Below are positions 1 through 10,334 of a DNA stretch of 64,000 bases, in pieces. Below the pieces are notes generated by a model. That model had not been told where the DNA came from. It worked only from the letters and a program-made list of their open reading frames with translations, and did not search any database. This stretch comes from Bactericera cockerelli (taxonomy: Eukaryota > Arthropoda > Insecta > Hemiptera > Triozidae), in NCBI GenBank assembly GCA_024516035.1, contig CM044966.1, positions 709,693 to 773,692 on the forward strand, given 5' to 3'. The stretch's first letter is position 1. Every line of letters begins with the position of its first letter. The position numbers and the translations under genes are program-made.

Positions 1-1216
1 ACTTCTTTCTAGACTCGACTACAGTTGGGTTATTAACAATTCCTTCATTTTGATTATTGATCTCTGCTCTATTTGGATTCCCGGTCTCTACTTCAACAGG
101 AATTTCAACAATTCTTTCATTTTGATCTCTGGTTTCTGCTTTGAATTTATTCCTTGGCTCTAAGCTCTTGGAGAAATATTTGTCTTCTTCCAAAAACACT
201 CTGTGTTTAAGGAACAGTTCTGTTTTAAAAGCAGTCATGTACTCAAAAGCAGAAATATTTTTCACGCGAATATATGAAAGCAGTTTTTTCAATACATTAT
301 CTGAAAATGTCTTTGCCAGTTCGACACAGCTGTCAAGTTGATCAGGAATGATGTTGTCCACATCCGGATTATTTTCATTGAATTCACCACTGGATGGTCC
401 AGCACTTTGGTTCAACGCCATTTTCTTAAATTTTGTCATCTCTTTCTTGTCACATGACTTGGCATCAGTTGTGAAAACTTTTTCACTTCTGGCAGCATGT
501 GACTGAGAGTCACAACCATCAGCCGATTCCTCAGCAACATGTGCACTGCTGATCTTCTCGTCCAACATTTCCAGAGCTCGCCGGGGACACTGGTTCAGAT
601 TCTCACTGTGCCAGACCAAAGCACCCCTGAAGATGTCAATTTCAGGAGCGTAAAACAGGTTGGACTTGAGCAATTCACTCAAAACTTCGTATTGCAAATC
701 CTTGAAACTCTCGTGCTTCAACACTTGTTCTGAATTCTCGTAAGCATAAATAATTAACTTTTTGTACAGCTCGTCCAATAAGAATTTCTTGGCTGTATTG
801 ATGAGTACAAAAAACGAGTCGAGCTCAAAATTGTCAAGTGTAGACAGGAATGACTTGATGGCAGTGAAGATATCAGAGAGCTCATAGGTCTCGCACAGCC
901 GGAGAACCTCACAGATGATGGCTTTCTGCATTCTTGAAAAATTCAATTCCATGCCATGCATGTATTGAAGTATGATTTCAAAGCTCTCATCAAACATGAG
1001 ACCTGGCATTGTTAATATTTTGTCATCACAGTGTTCATGATGTGTCTTTACTTGTGAATACAGAATACTACTGCTCATGTAGATGAGATGACTGCTGACA
1101 TGAACTTTTGAGTTTTTCAATATGAATAAACAGTCACAAATTTCATCATTGTTCCAAACTTTTTCTGCCTTCATTGTCAGTTCACTTCTGAACAAGACAT
1201 CTTGTACTTCTGCCAT
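1..1216 (-). CDS. BTB-BACK-MATH-like protein, copy 1 (partial, C-terminus off window)
   Basis: The first 405 codons of a BTB/POZ protein are visible and run off the left edge without a stop. The BTB domain spans about residues 25-125 and includes the segment FILKNSKVHVSSHLIYMSSS. A BACK-like helical region covers about 130-225, and a polar linker follows. The C-terminal MATH-like domain seen in the other copies lies outside the window. The start is the ATG at 1214-1216, which begins MAEVQDVLFR and sits one base after a splice acceptor. Position for position this copy matches copy 3 with no indels, and it shares several changes with copy 3 against copy 2. BTB-BACK proteins commonly act as Cullin-3 substrate adaptors; that role is inferred here. 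Product class is well supported; function is not shown. Confidence 0.85.
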   Translation of the reverse strand, partial: MAEVQDVLFRSELTMKAEKVWNNDEICDCLFILKNSKVHVSSHLIYMSSSILYSQVKTHHEHCDDKILTMPGLMFDESFEIILQYMHGMELNFSRMQKAIICEVLRLCETYELSDIFTAIKSFLSTLDNFELDSFFVLINTAKKFLLDELYKKLIIYAYENSEQVLKHESFKDLQYEVLSELLKSNLFYAPEIDIFRGALVWHSENLNQCPRRALEMLDEKISSAHVAEESADGCDSQSHAARSEKVFTTDAKSCDKKEMTKFKKMALNQSAGPSSGEFNENNPDVDNIIPDQLDSCVELAKTFSDNVLKKLLSYIRVKNISAFEYMTAFKTELFLKHRVFLEEDKYFSKSLEPRNKFKAETRDQNERIVEIPVEVETGNPNRAEINNQNEGIVNNPTVVESRKK

Positions 1217-1232
1217 TCTGAAACAGAAAGAG
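1217..1232 (-). other. 3' splice site before the BTB start codon, copy 1
   Basis: On the minus strand a pyrimidine-rich run ends CTTTCTGTTTCAG, then one A, then the ATG. The same arrangement precedes all five gene copies. It implies a 5' non-coding exon further upstream and makes the in-frame extension above the ATG intronic. Confidence 0.7.
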
Positions 1233-1289
1233 GAGAGGGTAATGACCATGGTATTTGTGTACAATTTTTTTTTTTTAATTGACAAATTA

Positions 1290-1452
1290 CTGTAGAATAC
1301 CTCAAAATTCAAGGGACAAAAGTGACATGTCGAGTTTCAAATAAGAGAAGACATGGGCCGTGTTTAATTGTTTATACAACAAGGGCTACGAATTCTTTCG
1401 AGTAAATGGGATTTTTGACCTATTGCGACTTCGAGGTAGCGAGATTCTACTA
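1290..1452. mobile_element. pogo/Tigger-like MITE relic, unit 1
   Basis: The left end CTGTAGAATACCTC and the right end GAGGTAGCGAGATTCTAC are imperfect inverted repeats. They resemble the CAGTAGAATC...GATTCTACTG termini of pogo/Tigger elements with TA targets. It lies about 75 bp from the splice acceptor, inside the putative first intron. It has no coding capacity and class assignment is tentative. Confidence 0.4.
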
Positions 1453-1477
1453 TGAATAGGTAAAATAATAAATAATT

Positions 1478-1790
1478 AAGTAAATATCACAGGTAGGTAC
1501 AAGTACAAGTATATATCACAGGTAGATACAAGTACTAGTAAATATCACAGGTAAGTACAAGAATAAGTAAATATCACAGGTAGGTACAAGTACCAGTAAA
1601 TATCACAGGTGGGTACAAGTACAAGTAAATATCACAGGTAGGTACAAGTACAAGTAAATATCACAGGTAGGTACAAGTAAATATCACATGTAGGTACAAG
1701 TACAATTAAATATCACATGTAGGTACAAGTACAAGTAAATATCACAGATAGGTACAAGTACAAGTAAATATCACAGGTAGGTACAAGTAC
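1478..1790. repeat. 29-bp minisatellite upstream of gene copy 1
   Basis: About 11 units of a 29-bp repeat whose unit begins AAGTAAATATCACAGGTAGG, with point variants and one shortened unit. The array is present in the same place in every unit but varies in length (about 11, 11, 12, 16 and 16 units). Confidence 0.9.
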
Positions 1791-1915
1791 ATTCTGAAGA
1801 CATTCTGATCAATTGCAAGCTTATTTCTGGTCAAACTCTTGTTTTTAATTTCAAAAGTTGAGATATAGTATTCTGGAAAAAAATTCAAGTATTTTGGAAT
1901 AAACTTGTATTTTTG

Positions 1916-2107
1916 CCAGCCCCCATGGCATGACGATTGAGACTACTACCTGTAGTCCAAAGTTTGATCCATGATTGGGGCATACTTTTCCTAAGAAATT
2001 CTGTTCCTTTCAAAACACGAGAGGCTTGTATTTCCGGCCCTACCCAGGCTGGGTGAGGTTATTGTGGGTAGCTGGTATGATTCCCAATAAATAGAACGTA
2101 ATAACAA
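1916..2107 (+). repeat. SINE-D (tRNA-like head), unit 1
   Basis: The head has an A-box-like TGGCATGACGATTGAG and a B-box-like AGTTTGATCC. The body contains CCCTACCCAGGCTGGGTGAGG and ends at AATAAATAGAA. Diverged copies of the same body occur on the opposite strand near 33670, 61060, 61440 and 61570, which shows it is dispersed and not just part of the duplicated unit. Confidence 0.5.
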
Positions 2108-2381
2108 AACCCTTGGAATAACCTTTAAGTATTTTGGAATAAATTTCAACTTGTCAGTCCCATTTTAAGGCCACATGCCTTGAAAATGCTAAGGGCCTTG
2201 TGCAGGCATAGTCCAGCACTGTTTGGCTTTGGTGTTATTACTTAGTGCCTAATTAGTCTTACCTAGAAGTAAAAAGTTTTTTTTTTTTCATTCTAATTAT
2301 GAAAAAAAAAAAAAAAAAAATCCTGGTTGCTATATCTGAATTCATTGCAAAAACCAGAGTATTCAATAGGTCAATATTACA

Positions 2382-2592
2382 GCACTGGTAGTCAAGTGGT
2401 TAACGAGCTGGTCTGGTATTCCAAGTAGCTTAGGACTTGGTTGGTTCAAATCCCACCCAGTACATGAATTTTTCTTCATTAATTTGAGTTTGTGACAACA
2501 TAATTATATGACCAAGAGGTAAGGTGGTAGAAAATGCTCTGAGTGTTAACCTGGCCTGGTGATTACCTTCCACTAAAAAGTGTTATTATTTG
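2382..2592 (+). repeat. SINE-A (tRNA-derived), unit 1
   Basis: A tRNA-like head has A-box sequence GGTAGTCAAGTGGTTAACG and B-box GGTTCAAATCC. A body ending TTACCTTCCACTAAA follows, then a TTATTATTT tail. About ten copies lie in the window in both orientations. Confidence 0.7.
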
Positions 2593-2965
2593 TATCATAG
2601 AAAAATCCAAGGGAGCTGAATATCAGTTTGTTATAACTGGAAGGCCAATATATCCAGTGTAGTTATAGGCCAAGTTAACTGTATTTCACACTAGGGATTT
2701 CACATCAGGGACAAGGAGTCAAGCGCAGGAGTATGCTATAGATCATCCTCAATGAAAATCAGACCTGTGTGCAATTTTTCAGGTCTCTAGCACTTACCGT
2801 TTAGGTACCAACTTATTACACACTAATTATTATTATTATTATTATACAACACTTTATTAGATATAGATGGACATTATGTACATACAAATAATAATTTTAA
2901 CAGTGAAAAAAATGGAAACAATAAAAATGAAAAAAAAAAAAAAAAAAAAAAAAAAATAGAAAATA

Positions 2966-4565
2966 CACTGAGCGTCAAAATTAGAGGAACGCTAAAATGA
3001 TCTTGAATATTTTCGAGGCAGATTTACTTAGGAACCTATTTTCTTTTCAGGTTAACTAGAAATATAAATGCTAACAAGGAACAAGACAAAAAATTCATAA
3101 ACATAATAAGAGAGGATTCATTTATTGGTACATTTAGAACAATCTCAAAAAACTGCCTAAAATGGAAGATTAAAAAAATGCTCATTTTTGGAAATATTCA
3201 ATTTTCCTTACACTTTTGCTACTTAAATGACTCATATTGCCCCCCGCAGCATTATGTAGGGCCGTTAAACTCCTTGGCATACTTGGCATAAGCTTATCAA
3301 CATAAGCTTGGCTCATCCGGTCCCATTCCTCGACCACGGCCCTTTTGAGCTCCGCCAGAGTATTCGGTTGGTTTGTTCTTGCTCGAATCATTTTATTGAG
3401 ATAGTCCAATACACGCTCAATGAGATTCATGTCTGGTGAGCGAGGTGTATGGTCCAGAACTTCTAATCCAGCCTCCTCAAGGAAACGGGATACTAAAGCT
3501 GCCGTATGTGGTCGAGCGTTGTCATGCGTGAGGGTGAAGCCATCTCCAATGAATGACATGAACGGGAGCACAAAATCTTGCAAAATCTCCGACACGTATC
3601 GTTGAGAGGTCAGGGCGCCCCCTCTATGATATACAGTGTGTTACGGCCCCCTAGAGTAATGCCCCCCATACCATGATTGAGCCGCCACCATGTTGCTCCG
3701 TTCCTACCATGGTACACTGCGCGTACCTCTCATTAGGCTTTCTCAGGGCTCTGACCCTCTTGTCATCAGACTTAAGAGCCAACCTACACTCATCTGTAAA
3801 CAATACTTTGCTCCACTGACGGACTGACCACCTTCTGTAGTTCTGGACATATGCGCGCCTCTTCACTTTGTGCTGAAAACTGAGAAGTGGGGTTCACTTG
3901 GCTCGATGACACCTTATAGTGTGCTTGTGGAGTCTTATTGACACAGTAGCAGTGGAAACCCTAACACCCCGGGTGAGTTGGACCCCCGCACGCACCCCCG
4001 TTATGCCTTGGAACCAATTTCTCAGGGCTGTGAGGTCCATGAAGCGGTCGTCGCGTGCTGTTGTAGAGCGTTTTCGACCTTGCCCGCCTCTTCTATTCTA
4101 CTGACCAGTCTCCCTGTAACGTTTCACCACACGAAGAACCACGGATTTTGAGACACCAAGAGAATTTCCCACTCTGGCAAAACTCTAGCCCCCGCCAGTC
4201 AATGCCACTGCTCTTGACACTTCCACTCCACTAAGATCATTCATTGTTAATGAAAAACAATAATTAATCATCTTAACAACTCATTAAAATAGAGAAACGT
4301 AATCACTTTGACCCAAGGTAACGGAATCATGGATTTTCGATAAATGACCCCAACACATGAAGTTACTCAAGAGTGTACATTTTTGAGTTAGCTATAGTAA
4401 ACTATTGTTTACTCTCTACGAGCTTGATAATTGTGTATCTTTCTCCTCATAAGCGATAATCAATCATATTTGTCAATATTATTGATCAAGAAGAGGTTCC
4501 CAAAAGGAAGACAGTCCTTAAAATTAGAGATCATTTTAGCGTTCCTCTAATTTTGACGCTCAGTG
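2966..4565 (-). mobile_element. Tc1-family DNA transposon, unit 1 (1600 bp, complete ends, dead)
   Basis: 38-bp perfect terminal inverted repeats start CACTGAGCGTCAAAATTAGA, and a TA dinucleotide flanks each end (2964-2965 and 4566-4567). It is inserted in the LINE 3' fragment. The identical 1600-bp insertion exists in units 2 and 3 but not in unit 4, so it was carried by the duplications. Confidence 0.92.
3182..4244 (-). pseudogene. Tc1 transposase pseudogene, unit 1
   Basis: About 354 codons from the original ATG (4242-4244) to the stop, the usual Tc1 transposase length. An N-terminal helix-turn-helix region (NSLGVSKSVVL) is followed by the DDE domain, with FTDECR carrying the first Asp, HDNARPH the second and NLIERV the Glu. 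Exactly 34 residues separate the last two, so it is a DD34E enzyme. It is broken by an in-frame TAG at codon 20, a TAG in the linker after TGQ (also in unit 3), an in-frame TGA at about codon 117, and a frameshift between 3596 and 3650. The codon-20 TAG, the TGA and the frameshift are also in units 2 and 3. It cannot encode an active enzyme. Confidence 0.9.
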
Positions 4566-4633
4566 TATATAAGAACATATGTCCTAACTAAAGGGCGGGG
4601 TTATTGCCTATGGCAATCTCTTCCACCCAACCA

Positions 4634-6228
4634 AATGTTCAAATGTTTCCCGTTGGGGAAACATTTTTCTCTATTTAGGGTACTCTGACCAGTGGAAAAT
4701 CAATGAAGGAGATTTGTATATTGTCTACTGATATGTGTTAAAACTGTTATTATATATTAATAATTATTTTTCTCTGGCTTTTAATCATTACCAGGAGTGG
4801 CTTCAGTGGGGTCAACTTTGGAATCTTAGATGGAACTACTCTGTTTGTAATATATTTCTAAGAGGTAAGATAAAGTTAAGTTTTCATATTTGTGTTAATT
4901 GATCAAACTACTGAGTTAGGTATTATTTTGAGACATTAGTTAACATTCAAAGTATTTTAAGACATGTTTCATTTTTTTTTTTATATATATCAAAACAGGA
5001 TCAGATATATTCGAAAATGTTTCCCTCATTAATGGCAAACAGGTTTCAGCATTAACTCTTAACCAGAAACACCGGTCTCAGAGACCGCTACAGTTTATCA
5101 AATCAAAGATTGACAAAGATCAAAACAAAGACATTTTGTTCACATAAATCATAATAACATTTATTTTGGCTTTGGGTAATTTTATGTGTGTTAAACTCGG
5201 TAAACTAAGATAGAGGTCTCTCAGACTGGTGTTTAGGATTATGTACTAAAAAATCATGTTTCGAGTTATGGTGATACGGTTATAATTATAAAAGTGTCCA
5301 TTATAATTAACTAATCCTGTTTCATAATTTGCCCCTTAGTGGGTATGCTGTATGCTACTATACTTGGCAATGGTGTCTACTACAGAATAAAGTAACTATA
5401 CAGACATTCATCTTAATCAGAAATTCCATTCAATTTCCAAACCCTACACCCTTGCAGTGAACTGAACAGATTCACTTACCCTGTGGTTGTGGAGAGAACT
5501 TGTATCTTGAAATATGCTGGATAACAATCTGAAGATTTTTAAGTTTATTTGTATTAGTTTGGAGCCGCTTGAAGGAAATAATGCCACGCCAACTCTCAGA
5601 TGAATGATGATAAGAGAATTGAGAGTAGGGATGAGATTATTTCTTCTTTGTACTTTTTTAAACTTAGGACATCTTAATCTTGACGAGTTATTGATTTGTA
5701 AGTTGGGATGACGTCCCTGAAGCTACCAACGTAGCAATTGAGTGTGTTTTCCAATTTCCTTTCAAACTCACAACCCTACACCCTGTGCAGTTTATTGTGG
5801 CAGGGAGAGATAATCCAAGCTGTCAAACACTAATGAAAAAACCAGATTAACAAATCAACTGAAAGATTATCAAAATGGTGAAAACTCAGGCTAAAATTCA
5901 ATTACAAATTACAATTACTTATGAAACAGGTTTACAGGCAGAAGTCGGCAGAACAACTAGAAGAAATTTAAATAAATAAAAAAGATTTCACGAGGTTGCA
6001 TACCGCATTACAGCACGAGTTGTCAATGTAATGATACGCCTTCAAAAAAAAACTTCATGTTATAACAGCTATACGCTGCACAATTTATTATCTTGGTAAC
6101 GCCTTCAAAAAAATGACATCACACGACTTTCCATATCACTCGAAAATACGTCCAAATCCTCCACTGGTAACTCAACGGTAACAGTTAGCTTTAGCTTGTA
6201 ATCAGCACCTCAAAATCATTGGATTTGA
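4634..6228. other. Non-coding conserved spacer, unit 1
   Basis: No convincing reading frame on either strand. It is nearly identical in units 1-3. A possible TTAA-flanked MITE lies at 5063-5238. The rest is AT-rich with no feature I can name. Confidence 0.6.
5063..5238. mobile_element. Possible TTAA-type MITE, unit 1
   Basis: It starts CCAGAAACACCGGTCTCAGA directly after TTAA and ends with the imperfect inverse GTCTCTCAGACTGGTGTTTAGG followed by ATTA. The left end contains the perfect palindrome CGGTCTCAGAGACCG. piggyBac-like ancestry is possible. The right target site is degenerate, so this is uncertain. Confidence 0.35.
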
Positions 6229-6717
6229 TGTGTCACAACCCCCATCTAATATGAATAGTATTAAAAAAGTTAGTCCTAGGTCCCCCTCTCAAAATACCCG
6301 TAAATTCGGGCCGGGTTCCAAAAATTCGAGATATCAAAAATAATTAGAGTAGGTATGTCCCTATAGTTTTTTATAGCTAGAAAAACATGTACTTATAAAA
6401 ATTCATATCTCTTATCGTTTAGCAAGTACAGCCAAACGCCGCAAATGGCGATTGAAAGGCGCCATTGGTGGAATCGACTTTTTTTTCAAAAGTTTCGTCC
6501 TGAATCCTGTATATATTTATGACCTCTGTACCGAATTCCAGGTTTCTAGCTTATGCCATTCATGAGATATTTTGTTTACAGATAGACAGACGGACCAATG
6601 GCTTAAACTTTGGATTTACGGTCTGGCGACCCTAAAACGTGTTTTGGCACTGAAAACTGACGATCCAAAATTTTGGGTGATTCCATTACTTTCCTTATTA
6701 TAGGATAAGGAAAGTAA
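6229..6717 (+). repeat. Dispersed repeat with terminal palindrome, unit 1
   Basis: It contains AAATTCGGGCCGGGTTCC, a short CAGA tract before CGGACCAATGGCT, and the terminal palindrome CTTTCCTTAT/ATAAGGAAAG. A diverged, independently placed copy at about 37555-38082 shows it is a mobile family. The internal simple repeat plus 3' hairpin recalls Helentron-derived HINE/DINE elements; this is tentative. Confidence 0.45.
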
Positions 6718-7105
6718 AAATACAAAGGACCAAAGACACTAAAGTACAACAATTTAGTCGTATTTTTCTTTCTAACCAAAATAAAATCCAGGTTAGGTTT
6801 TTTCCAAATATTTCCATTTTTTCCAAGGTCATTCGTGAAAGAAAAATGCGTTTGGTTACTTTTAAAGATAAAGAATGGACTTTTAAAGATAAACCTATAG
6901 AAGAACTGGAAGCAAGAATTTTCTACTTCCACTTTGGTTAACTTTGGAAGTGGAAATTTTTCCTCTTCCAAAAGAAAAATGACTAGCTTCCAGTTTGGTT
7001 CATTTTATTCCCGTTTGGTTAGAAAGAAAAATACGGCTTTTTATGTTTCAAGACGATTTTCATACAAATGTATTGCGTGTAGAATGAAACATTTTCGCAG
7101 GCATT
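6718..7105. other. Spacer, unit 1
   Basis: Short imperfect repeats of a CCAGTTTGGTT-like motif. The minus-strand frame across it is low-complexity (Phe/Lys rich) and I do not regard it as a gene. Confidence 0.5.
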
Positions 7106-8110
7106 TCATGAAATGTAGTCCTTGAGCCCCGGTGTCAGGATCTCAACGCCCAGGTGAACTGCAGATTCCTCGCCGTTGCGAAGCATGTCCAGCACGTACA
7201 GCTCGCTTGCGACCATGTGGAGCGGGGGCTCTCCCGCCAAGACCTGGGTCTCCACGTGGCTTGTGCTGGCAGCGGCTGCGCAGATGGCGATGGTGCAGAA
7301 CCTTTGGCAGGCTCTGAGGCGCCGGGCGATGATCCTTCTCCTGGTGGAGAGTTGGTGGCCCCATAGCGCCACACCGTATGTTGCCCAGTAGGTGATTCGG
7401 AGTCCCTCGGCTCTTGTGCCCCGAGTCTTGCTGAAAACTCTTCCGAGCATGGCGAAGCTCTTGATACCCGAAGCTGTTCTCTCCTCGACATGCTTCAGAA
7501 AGTATCCGCAGTCGTCGAGAATGACTCCCAGTAGTGTAGAGCAGCGGTGCTCAACCTAGGGGTCGCGAGAAAGCTTCAACCACTGAACGGGGGACGCGGA
7601 AAAACCGCTGAAAAAAATTACTTGAAGGAGAAAAAAATAATTTCTAAATCAAAATTAGTGTTAGTAACTTTATTAGCACTTCATTATTAGTAAGTAACGA
7701 AACATTTAAACTTCCAATAAGAAAAAAACTTACCTCCCTTGAATTGTACTACCTTTTTTTTGCTAGAGGGGGGTCGCGATTTTTTTTCCCTTCGAAGGGG
7801 GTCGCGGCTCAAAAAGGTTGGGTACCGCTGGAGTAGAGTACCTCGCCATGTTGACAGGGGTTCCTCCAGTGTTTCAGCGGCGGCAGCACTCGGGTGATGC
7901 GTCTCCCTCCCTCCATCCTGGAGAAGTCCTGAGTGAGATCCATTAGCACCTGTCCGGCGCGACTATGAGCCAGTTCTCTGCTGTGCATGTATTGGTGGCC
8001 TCCATGGCCGCTTGCCCTCTTTCGCTCACCTCCCTAGCCACAAGTCCGGTGATGAGGACAGTAATGTCGTCCGCATACGCGCAGAGGTACTCGAGTACAT
8101 GCTTTGATTT
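7106..8110 (-). pseudogene. R1-like LINE reverse transcriptase fragment, unit 1
   Basis: This is a 5'-truncated non-LTR reverse transcriptase relic. The palm motif YADD is intact at 8066-8077 in the context EYLCAYADDITVLI. Downstream come LGVILDD and the thumb/C-terminal segment with YGVALWG, QRFCTIAICAAAAST and VLAGEPPLHMVASE. This series is typical of R1/Loa-group enzymes. A hAT MITE interrupts it (7542-7830), frames shift between YADD and LGVILDD, and 18 bp present in the other units are missing near 7389. It is far GC-richer than its surroundings. It is non-functional. Confidence 0.8.
7542..7830. mobile_element. hAT MITE inside the RT relic, unit 1
   Basis: Ends CAGCGGTGCTCAACCT and AGGTTGGGTACCGCTG form a 16-bp inverted repeat with two mismatches. 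The 8-bp target copies are GTGTAGAG (7534-7541) and GAGTAGAG (7831-7838). Removing it joins the RT frame. It is 289 bp and non-coding. Confidence 0.85.
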
Positions 8111-9235
8111 GAGAAACAACTAATGGCGGAGATTTAGTCTAATGCAAGATATTGTATATTAAAGTGTTAAAAAGTCCTCTGATTCTGCGATATACACTGA
8201 AATTGTGACATAACACCAAGTAAAAACAATTTTATTGTATTATTATAATAGAGTTTTTGTTCAATTCCTTGGGTTCCTATTGGTACAATATACATATATC
8301 ACCACGTTCCACTCTATCCATTTTTTTAAACAAAATACTTGAGATTTATATTTATTCGCATATATTTGTATTTACTTGAGATATAAGTTAAAGTTATCAT
8401 ATTTATGTTAATCACAATCGTGATGTCACAACTACACAAACTCGCTTTACTAAATATTTGCTGAACTTGGGACTTGAACCACCAACTTCCAGGTTACAAG
8501 TCAGGCTATAGTCTGGCTGGGTAACGTTAAACAAGGAAAAGACCAGTGTCCCGCTAGAGGACTATACAGAGACAGACTAGACAACCCTCTCAAGCCAGAG
8601 GCTCGCAGTTTCCCAAGAGTTTAATGGCTTCTAGAGAAAAAAACAAGTACTCATGATGGTTGATCACACATAGAAAAATGGGGTTTAGGAGGAGCCAACT
8701 TTGAAATAAAGTTAGCTGGAGACCATCATCCCCCCTCCAGTTGTAGCCGAGCTGGCTACAACACCTTTCAGAAGAAATTAAATTAAAAATCCCCAATAAT
8801 AGATTAAGACTAAACCCTGCCCTTCTCTTTAAAACACCAAAAGTAAACACAATATCCCCAATAGTATCAGCAATGATGTTGTGCAACAACAAAGCAGATA
8901 AACCTTCATCAGATTGTGACAGTGTGACTTGAGAATTGCAACTTGAGAGCACCATTGCACAGAATTGACAAAACGGACTTGAAAAGTGTTTCGCGAAAAT
9001 TAAAAAACGGTACCTTTCACTAAAGAGAATTATTATTATTATTGTTGTGTATATTTTTTTTTACAGTTTATTTCTAAAAAAAATGTTAAGATTAGGTATC
9101 CTATACTACAATTTATTCAAATAAAGGCTATGAATAATGAATTATACAAAGTTGAAACTCAATATCTTTAACTGTCAAAAAATTAAGAGGGTTGCTACGG
9201 ACTTTAAAAACACATAATAATAATAATAGTAAGAA
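8111..9235. other. Spacer with tRNA-like and mariner relics, unit 1
   Basis: Around 8470-8500 a reverse GGTTCAAGTCCC-type B box suggests a tRNA-derived relic. At 8590-8985 is the degraded homologue of the mariner helix-turn-helix frame better seen in units 2-4; the motif itself is deleted here. This unit lacks the inverted duplication found at the matching place in units 2-4. Nothing else is recognisable. Confidence 0.45.
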
Positions 9236-9420
9236 TAATAATTATTAATACCAGTAATATTTGGAGCACTGGGCGTAGTAGCAGACATTGAAAGAAAACC
9301 TTCAAATGCTACCTGGAAAGTTCCATATCGGTAGAATCCAGGAAAGTGCACTGCTCTTTCGGCACAGCCTACATCATGAGAAAAGTAGGCTTATGAAACA
9401 AACATTACAATATTACAACC
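9236..9420 (+). pseudogene. LINE ORF2 C-terminal tail, unit 1
   Basis: The plus-strand translation reads GALGVVA...GKFH.GRIQESAL and then, after a frameshift, FGTAYIMRK. This is the recognisable closing segment of many insect non-LTR ORF2 proteins (IGALG...LLGTA.ILRK). An ATA-rich tract precedes it. Confidence 0.55.
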
Positions 9421-9587
9421 CATTGGATCAGAGAAATTAGGATAGTTCTTGATCGAATCTGGAGATAGCGGAGGAATTTACATAAAAAAATCTTCGTAGT
9501 AAAATGAGTAAAAATAATAGTCATAATAATAGAAGTAATAATAAAATTATAGTAAATGTAATAATAATAATAGTCATGATGCCCAAT

Positions 9588-9784
9588 AGTGGAAGGTAAT
9601 CAACAGGCAAGGTTAATGCTTAAAGCATTTTCAACCACCTAACCCTCAGAATCTTATTACTATCTGGTTTCGAACTTAAAATTAATGACGAAAAATTCAT
9701 GCACTGGGTGGGATTCGAACCAAAGGATCCCTACGCTACCTGGATTACTAGACTAGCGCGTTAACCCCTTGACTACCAGTGGGC
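9588..9784 (-). repeat. SINE-A (tRNA-derived), reverse copy, unit 1
   Basis: In reverse orientation the head reads CCACTGGTAGTCAAGGGGTT with B box GGTTCGAATCCC, and the tail reaches CCTTCCACTATTG. Its orientation is opposite to the copy at 2382. Confidence 0.7.
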
Positions 9785-10334
9785 GCTGTGGTTGGTTCCT
9801 GAAGAACACACAATTTTGTTTTCAACATATGAATTTCTTCCTGTCTTCCATTTTCAATGTTTTGTTACCTACCTAGAGAAATACACATGTTAGTTCATAA
9901 TTATTTCCTCGAATAAATATTCCTAAACATTTTTGCTGAAAAGTCTCTTCTTTTCTTCTTTTAGGGTTACATTTAGGGCGCAATTAATAGACGTTTTCCT
10001 AATACCTCTGTGGCGCTAAGTCTCGGATTGCGTACTGTGTAAGTTAGAGAAAACCGACTCTTCGCAAGTCAGCAATGAATTAAGTTATCGATTTTGTCTA
10101 TTAATTCCGCCCTAAGCGACCGTATTGGATCCATAAGTTGAAGAAAGTGCTTGCATTTCCTCAATTAGTTGCGAAATTAATTCACAAAATTTAGCTCCTA
10201 AATGCTTTAAAATTAGAAATGGTCTTGAGACACCCTGAATCAGATTCATACTATTGACTTAGCAGACGACGTAAAGCTGAAAATGTAAAATATTCTATGC
10301 TTACTTTGTCTTTATTAATTGATTTTATTAGTCA
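9785..10334. other. Spacer with small MITE, unit 1
   Basis: 9973-10115 is bounded by TTAGGGCGCAATTAATAGAC and its inverse GTCTATTAATTCCGCCCTAA, a MITE-like 143-bp unit without a clear target duplication. The remainder has no recognisable feature. Confidence 0.4.

Larger units (their letters stand above)
2823..4633 (-). repeat. LINE/SINE 3' fragment with ATT tail, split by Tc1
   Basis: In minus orientation it starts GGTGGAAGAGATTGCCATAG, runs through the Tc1 insertion and an A/T tract, and ends in an (AAT)n tail. Relatives occur at 14340-14510 and, in plus orientation, at 59897-59960. The microsatellite tail suggests the 3' end of a non-LTR element. No coding sequence remains. Confidence 0.5.

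Noticed and set aside
539..733. Plus-strand frame starting MCTADLLVQHFQSSPG repeated in every unit
   Set aside because: It lies antisense to the conserved BTB coding region and is conserved only because that strand is.
1478..1790. Regular short repeats as a CRISPR array
   Set aside because: Units are contiguous 29-bp tandem repeats with no unique spacers, in eukaryotic DNA.
6603..6971. 122-codon Phe/Lys-rich minus-strand frame
   Set aside because: Low-complexity, crosses a repeat boundary, and is altered by indels in units 3 and 4.
7132..7491. Several overlapping open frames on both strands of the GC-rich RT block
   Set aside because: High GC removes stop codons in all frames. Only the frame with LGVILDD, YGVALWG and VLAGEPPLH matches a protein family.
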